Source: Styela clava (taxonomy: Eukaryota > Chordata > Ascidiacea > Stolidobranchia > Styelidae). From it: a stretch of DNA of 64,000 nucleotides. This document shows positions 41,042 to 51,734 of this stretch, one piece after another. The DNA is taken from NCBI RefSeq assembly GCF_964204865.1, contig NC_135251.1, forward strand, positions 29,674,943-29,738,942, read 5' to 3'. Position numbers and translations under genes: made by a program. The notes beneath the pieces were generated by a model. That model worked only from the letters and a program-made list of their open reading frames with translations. It was not told where the DNA came from and did no database searches. How positions within the stretch are numbered: position 1 is the first letter of the stretch; each line of letters opens with the position of its first letter.

Positions 41042-42391
41042 TTACATATTAGTAATTTCATTCTGCCCAGTGGCACCCCCAACACTAGCTGGAAGATGGC
41101 CGTTATTGTCCTCTGAAATGATCCGCTTAGCGCGAGACCAGAATTGTTTGGGATGGTTACACAATAATGATTTGGCAATAGCATCACATTGATTCCTTGT
41201 TCGCTCTCTTTTACAAGCTCGAAACAATCGTTTGAAATGCAATTTTGTTCTAACATATGCATCAAAGATACAGCCATGGCGAGGATTGTTATGATAAACC
41301 CACTCAAGATATGCTTGTCGAGCAGCAACATAAGAGTCTCGGACCTCACTGTTCCAGTTCCATCCAGGAATAGGCTTAATGTGCTTATGTAACGATCTAA
41401 CATGCACCATGTGAGACTGTGAACTAATAAGGGCAGAACAAATATCATGGTTAAATTGATCAATGCTTTCACGGTGAGACTGGCAATTGATATTATGACA
41501 TCGAATAGCCCCAAAAGGAATTCTTATAGAACTTAAGTTTTTAAAAGTTGAGTCAGAATATTGGTTCAGCTGCGATGATGAAGCTGAGATCAAGGAAACA
41601 AATTGCTTGACTGCATGGTCACTTTTTGTATCATACATGATAGGAATATGTGAAACATTGATGGACACAGATAAAGGTCTGTGATCTGAAATTATAATGT
41701 CTTGAATAACATCTATAGATTCAATAGAATTATGCATATTCACACTTGTAATACAATGGTCTAACCAACTAGTTGTTGCATGTGCATCACTAATGTATGT
41801 AAAGGAACCAGGCTGAAGAAGTTCCATATCAGATAAAATGAGACCATTTTCTGAACAAAAATCTTTCAATAAATGACCAAAAGTATTTGAGTTGCTGGCA
41901 TTAAAATCACCAATGATAACAATATTAGATATAGAAGAGTTTTCAATGATAGATTGCATTTTACAAAGCAAGGAGACAAACAAGTCTTCGTTTTCACTGC
42001 TGCAACATGGCATATAGACATTTAGAAATAAAATAGAGATTTCCTTATTTTGAAAAGAAATTCCCATCAGTCGATCATCTTTTATAGAATCAATTACAGA
42101 AATGAATGGATGCAGTGATTCATGCCATAAACAAGCCAGACCTCCAAATGGACGACCTGAGATTGGACTGTCATTGGCATAATCTATGGGGGAAATAGCA
42201 GCACTACAGAAATTTTTGTGTACCAAATTGAGTTTATGAAGATTTTGTTTTGAAAGCCAGTGTTCTTGCAGAAATATCATCTGGAAGTTCTGCTTACATA
42301 TATCCTTCACTTCTTTGAGAGAATTTGTGATACCTCTGCAATTGAGAGACAGAATATTTAACTTGCTATTATTAATTTCAGGTGTCGCCAT
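41042..42391 (-). pseudogene. LINE AP-type endonuclease (ORF2 N-terminal part)
   Basis: 449 codons with the full set of exonuclease-endonuclease-phosphatase motifs: LSLNCRGI, FLQEHWL, GDFNASN, SWLDHC and SDHRPLSV. Its ATG overlaps the last 14 nt of ORF1 (ATGGCGACACCTGA holds both the ORF2 start and the ORF1 stop). After the domain the frame continues as linker (WNSEVRDSYVAARQAYLEW) until a stop at 41042. The next in-frame stretch is one frame over. EN makes the target nick that primes reverse transcription. Confidence 0.9.
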
Positions 42392-43502
42392 TTTTAGGTT
42401 TCTTTGGGTTGAAATATCTCTTCACAATAATTCCGGAAGGCCAGCTATCTTTGTTAAGAGCATCCTTGAACTCGGTGCTAAAAAGGGTTACTTTGAATGA
42501 TGAGTATGATTCATATTTCAACTTCAATGATTCGCATTTTGCTGTTTCAGCTTCATTAGGAAACTGTTCTTTAACAAATTTGAGCAAATCTTCCTGGTTT
42601 GTGTCTGCTTTGAAGCGAGAGAGGAAGATGTTGACTGGTCTCAAAACAGGAGTGAATCTTGTATTTATTAATTTTCCCACTGGTGCCGGTTTCTTCTTTT
42701 TGCGGGAAGAAGCTGTTTTCCATTGATTATTCATCATTTCCTTCTGGGTTGAAGGCTGAAATGCTCCATGCTGTGGGGGTTGGTGGTCCCTAAATTTGTC
42801 AGGCTCTTCAGCTAATTTCCTGGTTGAGGTTTTTGAGGGTGTGGGATCCTCAGAATTTGGTGCATCGCTGTGAAAATCAGCCATCACTATTTCGGCATAA
42901 GATGGTGCATTTTTCTTGGACAACATTCCCTCATTCTGCACAGTGGTTGAAAAGCTTGGAGATTGAATCTTGTTTGCATCGTGCAAAGAACGCAACTGAA
43001 GAACTTCTTCTGATAAGTTTTTAACTTGTTGTTGAAGGGAGCTTAAAATATCATTTAAACTTTCTTTATTTTTTATAAAATCATCCACATCATTTCGGAC
43101 ATTTTTAATTTCCTGGGCTATGACCAAAGAATCAGCATGGTACAGGTCAACAGGAGGGAATTTTGCTGATGCAGTTAAGAAGGTGGGGCACTTGTCAGTT
43201 GGTGTTTCATGCAGCACTTTCAAGATATCTCGAAGGTTCGATACGGTTTTGTTCGGGCCAGTTCTATTAATTTTGCGACCAGATGGCTGGCATAATTTAA
43301 ATATTTGAGCTTTGGCCTCCTCGACCTCTGAATCCGAATAAAATTTGCTGCAGATGAGAACCAGGTCATCTGTCGTCATCAGATCCATTTTGTTGTAGAC
43401 GTACCATAGAACAGTATTGATGCAATGACGGATCACCGTATCTTCCTTAAAGGAGCTACAGTCTGTTCTCTGGAAGCAACTCGACTCATCTTCTCCGGAC
43501 AT
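42378..43502 (-). CDS. LINE ORF1 protein (374 aa)
   Basis: Unbroken frame. A hydrophilic N-terminal part (about 1-130) is followed by a coiled-coil-like stretch (roughly 130-190: DFIKNKESLNDILSSLQQQV...LSEEVLQLRSL) and a basic linker (RKKKKPAPVGK). The C-terminal part (about 290-374) looks like an RRM-type fold: VNIFLSRFKADTNQEDLL, ESYSSFKVTLF and WPSGIIVKRYF. This matches the trimeric RNA-binding ORF1 proteins of LINEs by layout. The start is the first ATG, followed by the acidic SGEDESS. It could still be expressed if transcribed. Confidence 0.75.
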   Translation of the reverse strand: MSGEDESSCFQRTDCSSFKEDTVIRHCINTVLWYVYNKMDLMTTDDLVLICSKFYSDSEVEEAKAQIFKLCQPSGRKINRTGPNKTVSNLRDILKVLHETPTDKCPTFLTASAKFPPVDLYHADSLVIAQEIKNVRNDVDDFIKNKESLNDILSSLQQQVKNLSEEVLQLRSLHDANKIQSPSFSTTVQNEGMLSKKNAPSYAEIVMADFHSDAPNSEDPTPSKTSTRKLAEEPDKFRDHQPPQHGAFQPSTQKEMMNNQWKTASSRKKKKPAPVGKLINTRFTPVLRPVNIFLSRFKADTNQEDLLKFVKEQFPNEAETAKCESLKLKYESYSSFKVTLFSTEFKDALNKDSWPSGIIVKRYFNPKKPKNGDT

Positions 43503-44341
43503 ACCGGTACCGGCAAAGTCTGCCCGGTAACAGTGGGCTCAATGCAATAACTGTCTAGTATTTAATCTATTGTTGCTAGTAATTAATCTTAATACAACCA
43601 AATACTCCAATTGTAAAGTCAATTGTTTTTTTAAAAATACATTTTTGATGTGCTTTATTTTTTAAATATAATTTATAATTACTGTATTGTGTCTGATACA
43701 TTTGGTACCATGAATACCAATTGCAAATTAGCTTGAAATAAAATTTAGGACTCGTTGCGGCCAGCCAGCTACCCATCAGAATTTTCTTTCAGATCACAAA
43801 ATCGCTTCATTTGCAACTGTATTTGGTTGTAGTATCGGTGTCCAACTTTAGACTGAAACCTTCACTACCAGACCCACCGAAACAAAAACCCACCGCTTTC
43901 GATCAAACACAATGGACACTTTATTTCCACCAATCCACAGTAATCACAAGTTATCATTACGATACGTATCAATAGATGGATACTGAGGATGTAATATCAA
44001 GTCACGCAAGCTGAGGTCTTGTGCCACTGTGGTCTTGTTGCAACTTATACTTTGCCATCCATCTATTCCATGGTCGCATCCATATCTGTAAGATAATAGA
44101 TACAGATTCATTCGATATCATGATCCTTCACTAGCTTTGTAATAATTGTAGAGTTTTCATAAAATCTATCGATCAAGTGGTGAAATTTATGTCAATGTCC
44201 CACCACAAACACTAGTCGTAAATGAATTTGATTCCAGGTAGCATATCTTTTTTACCAATGACAATAAAAAGACATTTTGGGTCAGTTGTACAAGCACCTT
44301 TAAGATAGGATGTATCTGAAGGGAGGATTGCAGGTGCAACA

Positions 44342-44580
44342 ACTAAATCATATGGCGAACCACAGTCTCTCGTACGATTGCCATTCTATGTCGGAATTAG
44401 TTAGCCATTTATTTGTTTTCAGAAGCATGGACTTGATGGTGGGGGATGTCATAACCGACTAGCGGTCGTGTGAACCATCCTCAGTGGGAGGAGAGCTGCA
44501 ATCATCTCGCACATAACTGTCCCTCCATGGGATTGGAACCTGTGAAACTACCAGGGTGATCAGAGATGCGGACTACTGGC
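44342..44580 (-). mobile_element. tRNA-derived SINE, reverse copy
   Basis: It has tail-side words (AAATCATATGGCGAACCACAG, GATTGCCATTCTATGTCGG), the body word AGAAGCATGGACTTGATGG, then CATGGGATTGGAACC as the B-box-like segment near 44536. The A-box end is truncated. It lies beyond the intron side of the right THAP copy. Confidence 0.8.
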
Positions 44581-44599
44581 GTTAAACTTTAGTTATCTA

Positions 44600-45125
44600 G
44601 ACAACTTTTCACACTTAAGTAATAGATTACCTGCTAACTAGGGAAACAATACCTTATGGCAATTGATGTCTGCAAGTGGCCTACGCCTAGGCCTACCAAT
44701 AGAGGTAGTTTGTCATCTGCTTTCCATGAAATGAGGGAGCTTTTGAATATTTAAAGAAATTGATACCGGCACATTATCACTCACCATCAACGAAGTGCTG
44801 TCCGCAAACAGTGAAACACAAGCGAGATGACTTCTGGACTTGACACCAAGCAGTTCTGCCAATACAGCAATAGATGATATCCACATTGCGCGACGTTCCG
44901 GATCTTTTGGAAACAGTGAAAGATAACTGAAGATCCATTTCGTTGTCTATACTCGATGTCTATACTATACGTACAGCCAACGGAACAATACGGAATAATC
45001 ATTTTCAACAGCCAAACAAAACGGAAACGTATAATTCGACTTGCAACTGACAGGAGCCAGCTGGACGTTTTTGTTTTTTTGCCGTCCAGTAAACAAAGTC
45101 ACGTGACCCGTGCAATTCCTCTATA
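44600..45125 (-). pseudogene. Decayed THAP-domain gene copy, right arm of inverted pair
   Basis: Minus-strand ATG at 45008 starts MKMIIPYCSVGCTYS; in other frames the same DNA reads KDPERRAMWISS and SSRLCFTVCGQHFVDG, the FxKDPERR and C-x-x-H-F signatures of a THAP finger. The finger is therefore spread over three frames, so it is broken. After HFVDG comes a good donor (GATG/GTGAGT at about 44787) and an intron sharing GTTAGCAGGTAATCTATTAC with the left copy (38692). The upstream 45010-45125 block (GTCACGTGACCCGTGCA) is also shared. No second exon is seen on this side. Confidence 0.6.
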
Positions 45126-45424
45126 CATTAATGATTTGTCAAAGAATGTAAATTTTGATAAGAGATCAAATTATTATGTAACCTAATATGTATATTTTCA
45201 AGACTGCATGAAGAAAAAAGGTGCAGTGTGAGAATTTATGCTGTGTAGCAGTAAGCAAGGATATAAATTGACTAATGGGTGATGATTTATCTCAAAAATC
45301 ACAATAAACTTACACCATACAGCCATATCAAGGAAAATTTTTGATTGAGAAACTATAACTGTCAGCAAAAAAAGAAATGTAGTGAACGATACCACCCTGA
45401 AATTGAAAGGTCGGTATGAAAACA

Positions 45425-47090
45425 TAAATTGAACACACGTATTTTAACTTCAAATAATTCGTGTTTTATGATGGATTTTTTTACATTCATTCTGTCATTG
45501 TATACGGAGTCACCAGCTGCATATGACAACAGAGGTGTTTTACGTTTGCCATGTGAATTCATTTTGCTTAATTTCAGGCTGGTACTAAGATCTTTTTTCA
45601 CATAAATTGGATACCTATCATTGCTATTATCTAAACCAGTGTTTCCCAACCCGAGTCCGTGGTCTCAAATGAGTCCGCGGAGTGTTTGAATGAGTCCGCA
45701 ACGAGCCAGAAATTCGTGCGAGCCGCAAACGTTTTGCGGAACTTAACTATCAGCCAATTTACGTTGGAATTTACATAAAACATAAAAAGCAAGTTTATTC
45801 GCATAACATTAATCGAGTCAATAATTACTGGTTACTGAGTAGGGCTGGGCATATATTCGAATATTCAACTATTAGAATAGCAATTTAATATTCGAAAATT
45901 TGGTAACAGGTGACGCGACAGGTCACTTGCACTTGTGCGCGTCGCTTAATCAAACGATTGGATTTCACAACTCACTCACGAATTTTCGACGAAAACACAC
46001 AAGTCGGCACACGCGTCGATAGATGGTGGCAACCCGAATTTTCCAAATTGAAAGCGGCAATACAAAACACTAAAAATAAAACGGAGAACACCATAAATTT
46101 CGTTTTATGATGGTCCGCGACCGATGAAAAACGCTTTTTTAGACATTGCAAAACGCAAAATTTCGGGTGCTACGTAGTATACGTATACCAGGGCATCCTC
46201 CCTTAGGATTGTTTGCTTAACTGCCTCAACATTGATACGCCGTACAGTACTGGTAAGTGTTGTACGAACAGCTCAGATATGTGGAATTCACAAAAATAAA
46301 AATCGTAAGAAAATATAATCGGGCTCTTTACCACGCATTTTTGTGTCCACGGATTGTCATGATATTTTCTGAGTAGTATTGCTTTTATTTCGCCAACACA
46401 ATCGCAGATTAAAATGATCACAATTAAATTAATAAAAAGTAAGGCGATGAATATTCATTTTTCATTTACTAATATATTTTGAATATATTTTTATTAAGTA
46501 CTGAATCAAGTTGTACTTTCTGGAAATTTATAACAGATAGTGAGATTTTTCTAACAATGATAACAAATATGCAAGATCGCAAAAATATGTAACAAAACTA
46601 AATATAATCGGGCAATATAGTCTCACATTATTATGTTCACAGATTGCCGATTGGCATTTTGAAAAAGAAATGCTTTCACCTTGTCGTAAGTCGACGCAAC
46701 CGCGAGTTACCATGATCACAACTAAATTAATATAGAAAGACATTGGATTGAATATTGCGCGAAAGAAAGCCAATTATACACCAAAAAAGTCGGCTCTTTT
46801 TAACGAACGCGTAATTGCGGCGAATTTCCGATTTTGAAATTCGTTACAATTCTGTTGTATTTGATTTTATTGCTTCTTTGCACAGGCGCAATAAACGCTC
46901 TTTGAGTCCGCAAAGATTTTCGCGGGTGGGAAAATAGTCCGCGACCAAAAAAGGTTGGGAAACGCTGATCTAAACAATGCTTCAACATGTATATATTTAT
47001 ACTTTTAGATATGCCAAAAAAATTTTGCATTATTTTGTCGAGTGTTTTTAAATTATTGATTTGTAATAAATAGCAATAACTTTTTTGCTA
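45425..47090 (-). pseudogene. Unidentified open frame split by a hAT insertion
   Basis: On the minus strand a frame from about 47088 to the target site encodes NNLKTLDKIMQNFFGISKSI...MLKHCLD. It resumes, in phase, at 45636 with NSNDRYPIYVKKDLSTSL and KMNSHGKRKTPLLSYAAG. Counting the target duplication once, the two halves are contiguous and open for roughly 100 codons. The composition is coding-like, but I do not recognise the protein, and no flanking splice sites are convincing. It could be an exon of a host gene or of another transposon. Confidence 0.35.
45637..46967. mobile_element. 1.33-kb hAT element with perfect 8-bp target duplication
   Basis: The left end is CAGTGTTTCCCAACC and the right end GGTTGGGAAACGCTG (one mismatch). 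The flanks are identical 8-mers ATCTAAAC (45629-45636 and 46968-46975). Sub-terminal AGTCCGCG words recur at both ends. There is no transposase frame, so it is non-autonomous. An internal duplication of about 280 bp is present (see findings), and a second hAT-like end, TAGGGCTGGGCATATATTCG, is nested at 45841. Confidence 0.9.
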
Positions 47091-47330
47091 CTGCAAAATC
47101 CACCACATTCATTGAGTGTTTGAATATTTCTCCTGGAACCGTTACATTTTATTAATTCTAATTTGTTTTATAAGGTATTCAAATTTTTGTTTCAAATAAT
47201 ACTTTGTCGAAGTGGCTGTTATACTTATATATATAAAACATACATGCTTAGATGATAGACAAGGCCCAAGCTCCAATTGTCGTAGGCAATTTATTTCAAA
47301 ATACCGTAACTAAAATATAAATTTTTGCAG

Positions 47331-47863
47331 ACTGCTCGAAACTCACTTTTGAAGAATGATTTGCTGTCACCAGATGGGGTTTTGGCATGAAAACACATCT
47401 AGAGGGAGTTTATGAAGATATGACTAAAAAACATTTGAAACAGCTATGTAAACTAACAGACCAACATGTTTAACTCAATAGCTTGATAAAAATGTCTGTT
47501 AATTAAATATTCAACACAGGTATAGCAAGGTATTGTGTTAGATATTTATTTATTGGATCTATCTCCTATTGAGCATTTAAATACTCGGAGCATAATTATT
47601 ATTTCTAAAATTACCAACATTATTCAGGTCATTAATAACAGATAAACCATGGAAATTTTTCTTTCTAGGTTCTTCCTGCATCTGTTGCTGAGATTTTGGA
47701 AATGTCTGAATTTGAAGCAACTGCCAAGTATTGCAAACTGCAGAATATCTTTCTTGGCATATGCAGCGGCACTACTGACGTGGCATCCCTTAAAAACGGA
47801 AATCTACTCCCTCTGAAACATCTGGAAACAAAAGACTGCAGTGAATCAGCCAAAATTTCATAA
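47331..47863 (+). pseudogene. Unrecognised exon-like fragments, probably a broken gene
   Basis: After TTTTTGCAG at 47330 a short frame encodes ARNSLLKNDLLSPDGVLA then a stop; one base later the frame reads THLEGVYEDMTKKHLKQLC...TDQHV then stops. After TTTCTAG at 47668 a 64-codon frame (47669-47863) encodes VLPASVAEILEMSEFEATAK and CKLQNIFLGICSGTTDVASL, ending in TAA. The pieces look like protein-coding sequence with acceptor sites. I do not recognise the family. The internal frameshift and lack of a donor in the first piece suggest a pseudogene. Confidence 0.35.
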
Positions 47864-48598
47864 ATTATTTTACACACTAGAAGTCTACAACAGGTGATTA
47901 GCTCAAGGATTTTTTAACAAAATAAATGCTATACAGCTACATGCAATACATTTTGTACTCATATTTAAAAAAACAACAACATTTCATTGCTTCTCCAGCG
48001 TACGAAGGGCTCCAACTACTGGTACTTCCAACATGTGATATACCATATTACACCAAACATTTGTCAGACCCCTCTTTAAGTGTAAAATAAAAGTCTTCTC
48101 TATTGTTTTACTATATCATACATATAAATTTTTCGTGGCTTGAAACAATTTTTAGAGTTCGACCATCGGGACTATTATAAACTAACATTTGCCGGCTTCC
48201 GATCAGACCTGCTAGTGTTTTGGTCTAACTTGTAAATTAAAAATTTCAGACCCTCCCTCCCCCTTCAAAATCTTCAGCTATGCCCGTAGGCCCTCACCCT
48301 AAATATTGAATGAATTGCCAAAAGATTTTCAGTTTAAAAAATGCATATTTTGCAGGTCGCGGGGCTGAGAATCCATCGGTGCTCCAGTTGATTGAAAAGT
48401 AGCAAGGAAAAAGAAATAAATATGTAGCAATTTCCACGTAATAGAATCTAAATTGCCTTTTTATCCCAGCTAAGAACCACTCCCAAAGCCTTAAAAAACA
48501 TCAATAGCACTATTAACATAACTCGATATCCAGAGTTTAATCACATTAGTAATTAAAATAATAATTTTTATTTCTATGGATTATTGAGAAAAAAACTT

Positions 48599-48832
48599 GG
48601 GTACTCCAGAAATACGTGTACCAAGATGACGGACAACGGAACATTGTATGTGTACCAGGTTAGGCCATACTTTTAGGTACAAATACTACGAAACTCACTT
48701 GGTTAGTCCCTGAACTCGTAATAGAACTAAAATAAAGAAAAGTTGGAATAAAAATTATGTCCTAACCCTAACGTGGTACACATACTACGTTCCGGTGTCT
48801 TCATTTTTTGGTACACATACTTCAGGAGTACG
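48599..48832. mobile_element. Copy of the palindromic MITE
   Basis: Starts GGGTACTCCAGAAATACGTG and ends CACATACTTCAGGAGTACG, flanked by near-identical AAAACTT words. It shares the core with 17796-18031, but both arms are more diverged (CCAAGATGACGGAC on the left). Confidence 0.85.
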
Positions 48833-48839
48833 AAAACTT

Positions 48840-50080
48840 TACTGTAATCACATATATATATCTTAATCTTTGTTTTAGCTGATTTGTTTCTTCAATTGTT
48901 TTCGTATTCCACGAGTCCTATTGTTCATCTTGTTGTTATTATTTTGGCTACAGTACTCTGCGTATACATTTGCTCTAATTTTTGTAAATATACTTTTTCA
49001 AGTAGTGTTCTTACATCTTGACATTCAGTTACATTGTTTAATAGGTATTCGCTCATGAATGATTTGAAAATATTTTTCTTTTATATCAAGTGTCGGATGT
49101 TCAATGATGTGATGATGGAAATAAATTCCAGCCGCTTGCGTGTATTGAGGTAGCCCTTGTATAATCATTGACTCTTAAAAAGCTATTTATAGATTGATTT
49201 GATTAATTTCTTAAGCAGAGCCTTGTGTTTCTGGGTTGCAATGTGAAAGAAAATTGCTGCTTTACCTATGGATTCCAGATTATTGTCACATTCACAAAAG
49301 CTGTAGTGCGCAAATCACTGGCCCTTCGTTTCGTTTGACGCCGTTGTATTCTTTCTCATAATCATCACGGCAAATGTTTTTACGTTTACTCATTTTATCT
49401 CTCACGAAGTTCCAGATCTAAACTAAATTCAAATTTTAATTTACCGGTATATTCATTCATAAGGTTAAAAATAAGGACACACGTCAAAATAAAATTGTTT
49501 CTTAGAAATATGGACAAAAATATTTCCTAAAACAAAGACCTTTGAAATAAGGACAAATTCTAAAAATAAGGACGTTATGGCAGTCCTGATTATAGGTCAA
49601 GTGGAGAAAAAACTTCTGTAAAACCCACAATACTTGAGATGGAGTGAGACCAAAAGGCTTTGCTACTAAGCGTTTTTTTTACATAAAGTGCAAACTATTC
49701 ATTTTTGTCACCACCAGTAGGCCTACATCTGACTGACATTTTTGCAATGCATCGCATTTTTGATGCCTTGCTCTCTTTCGACAAAGAAGTTATCACATCA
49801 TCCTGGTCATTTGCATGACAGACTGTGTCTTCATTTTCACAATTATTTGTTCATTTTTATCAAAATCTCCATGTCCTTCAGCAAATATTTCGATCAGTCA
49901 TCAATGAACAGGGCGAGTTTGCGAGCTGTGATACAGGAGCGTCGTCGTCGTTAAGCACCTTGTCAGAACCTAACTGATCGTGACGCCCGCCACTTGGAAG
50001 TGCAACATCGCCTTTGTTTGTTTATTATACGGCGAGCGGAGTTGGACATCTAGTAGTAGTATATATCAATGAGCATATAC
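48840..50080. other. Non-coding stretch, nothing recognised
   Basis: AT-rich intergenic DNA. A run of AAATAAGGAC-type words at about 49470-49580 may be part of an unidentified repeat. No supported gene. Confidence 0.5.
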
Positions 50081-50450
50081 ACAACCCAAAAAAGTTTGAA
50101 AACTCGTCGGATATCACTATAATATTTTTGTTGGAATATATTCCCATATAAGTCTTCTATCCAATGGTATATACAAATCTTTGCCGCCGAGAATGGAAAG
50201 ATTTGAAATAATTCGATTTTTCGTGAAATAATTTAATTTTTCCATAGTCAATCATTTTCGAACCCCAAAGAGTCGAAAACTCGTCGAATGTCACAATATT
50301 TTTTTTATTGGAGTATGTTTCTATGTTAGTCTTCTATCAAATGGTATATCCAAATCTTTGCCCCCGATACCGGAAAGATTCGAAATAATTCGATTTTTTG
50401 TGGAAACATTAAATTTTTGCATAATTGCAGATTTTCGAACCCACATTTTG
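50078..50450. repeat. Two tandem copies of an about 185-bp unit
   Basis: The two copies (about 50078-50263 and 50264-50450) share GAAAACTCGTCG, the GTCTTCTATCxAATGGTATAT block, AAATCTTTGCC and ATTCGAAATAATTCGATTTTT. They differ by substitutions and small indels. Confidence 0.8.
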
Positions 50451-50639
50451 TTTGACCAGAAAACACCGCAATATGAAATTCGGGAATATAAGTTTGATAT
50501 TTGGCTGACATGACAGTAGGCTATTTACTGAAACATACCGGTTACTTACCTATTATTTTTTCATCAATATTTTAGGCAGAAAGATTTTGAAAATATATAA
50601 AAGATATAAAAGAGGGTACCGGTAAGCATAAAACTATTT

Positions 50640-51285
50640 ATAAAAAAATTGTTATTTCTATGACTGGGGATAGATTAATTTTTCTACACAATTGTAATTT
50701 AAATATTGCATGTGAGAATATTCATAATGATATTCTGGCAAACTATATGAAAACCTTTAATTTCAAGTTAATGTGGGATATTTTAACAGTAAAAACAAAA
50801 TCTGGAATAAGAAATATTGCAGGAAATGATATGTGTGTGTTATGTCAGTATGTGGGAAAGAACCAGAATTTGTTAGCCATCTAGATGATCTAGGCTATTT
50901 ATGAGTTTCGATGAATTTATGAATATTTTGATTATGTTTTTGATTTTATTGAAAATACTGTTAGGAAATTAAATAATGCCAGACTTTTGAAAAATTATGA
51001 AACTTGTGTTTTATTGGATTTGAGGTATTTCTGTATTTGTTACATTCCAACATTACAAGACGAGATTTAGATATTATTGTTTATTTAATTTCAATCACTA
51101 GATATAAAATATGGATACAAAGAAATTCTGGTATATTCGACGGTAGTCCCCCTAATCAGCACCTAGGTATCAAACAAATAAAAGCTGCAATCACTTACAG
51201 ACTCAACATTGAAAAAAATAGAAAAACCCCCTACCGTAATTTTGTCAGAGAATTTGAAATACTAAGGAATCGTATTTGAACCATA
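50640..51285 (+). pseudogene. 3' fragment of an L1-like LINE ORF2
   Basis: An interrupted frame encodes NDMCVLCQ followed in a shifted frame by a VSHL-like segment, the late zinc-knuckle region of L1/Tx1-type ORF2 proteins (compare CVLCN...CKHLFFEC in the 28.6-kb element). A 91-codon open tail follows (51004-51279: RRDLDIIVYLISITRYKIW, ending EFEILRNRI). The RT core is absent. It is a heavily degraded 3' end. Confidence 0.6.
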
Positions 51286-51404
51286 AATCAAGTATGTATA
51301 AATTTAGTATGTATAAAAATGATTTTAATTCCTAATTGCTGCATATAGTTGGGTAGCATATTGCTCAAAGTTCAGAATCCACCCTTCTGCCCTTCCGCTC
51401 CAAT

Positions 51405-51536
51405 CTAGGATAGGATAGGATTTACATTTTTATCCCGTGGGAGAGGAAAGCCGATAAGACGGCTTAACCATATGACGAATCACGGCCTCTCGTCCGGTTA
51501 CCATTCCATGTCGGGTATGGGATTAGTTAGTTATTA
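51405..51536 (-). mobile_element. SINE tail fragment
   Basis: Reverse complement of the 3' part of the full SINE at 51735-52080: it shares the GGATAGGATTTACAT, GATAAGACGGCTTAA, GGCCTCTCGTCCGG and CATGTCGGGTATGGGATTAG blocks. Confidence 0.85.
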
Positions 51537-51734
51537 TTTTGAATATACAGATATATCTTTGTGTGTTGAATGTGGGTCAGTGGGTAAACTGGCGCATGTA
51601 TTTTTACATGTAGGCCTATTAAACCTTTAAAAAGGTTTTCCCAATCTTTTGTGTGTTCATTGTTTGTGTATGATTTTTTTGCGGGGAAAATCTAAATATA
51701 CCTATATTTATACCGGTACTTAGTTATATTTATA

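Larger units (their letters stand above)
39485..43540 (-). mobile_element. Near full-length CR1-like LINE (ORF1 + ORF2 with EN and RT)
   Basis: A minus-strand non-LTR retrotransposon with ORF1 (42378-43502), endonuclease (41042-42391) and RT (39661-40977), ending in a (GAATT)n tail at 39492-39510, the short-repeat 3' end typical of CR1/L2-related LINEs. The 5' edge is uncertain, near 43.5 kb. ORF2 is broken by a frameshift near 41040, a stop near 40990 and an apparent small internal deletion near 40890. It lies between the two inverted THAP copies. Confidence 0.9.

Noticed and set aside
41189..41392. Plus-strand frames across the LINE at 41-43 kb
   Set aside because: They are antisense shadows of the LINE ORFs.
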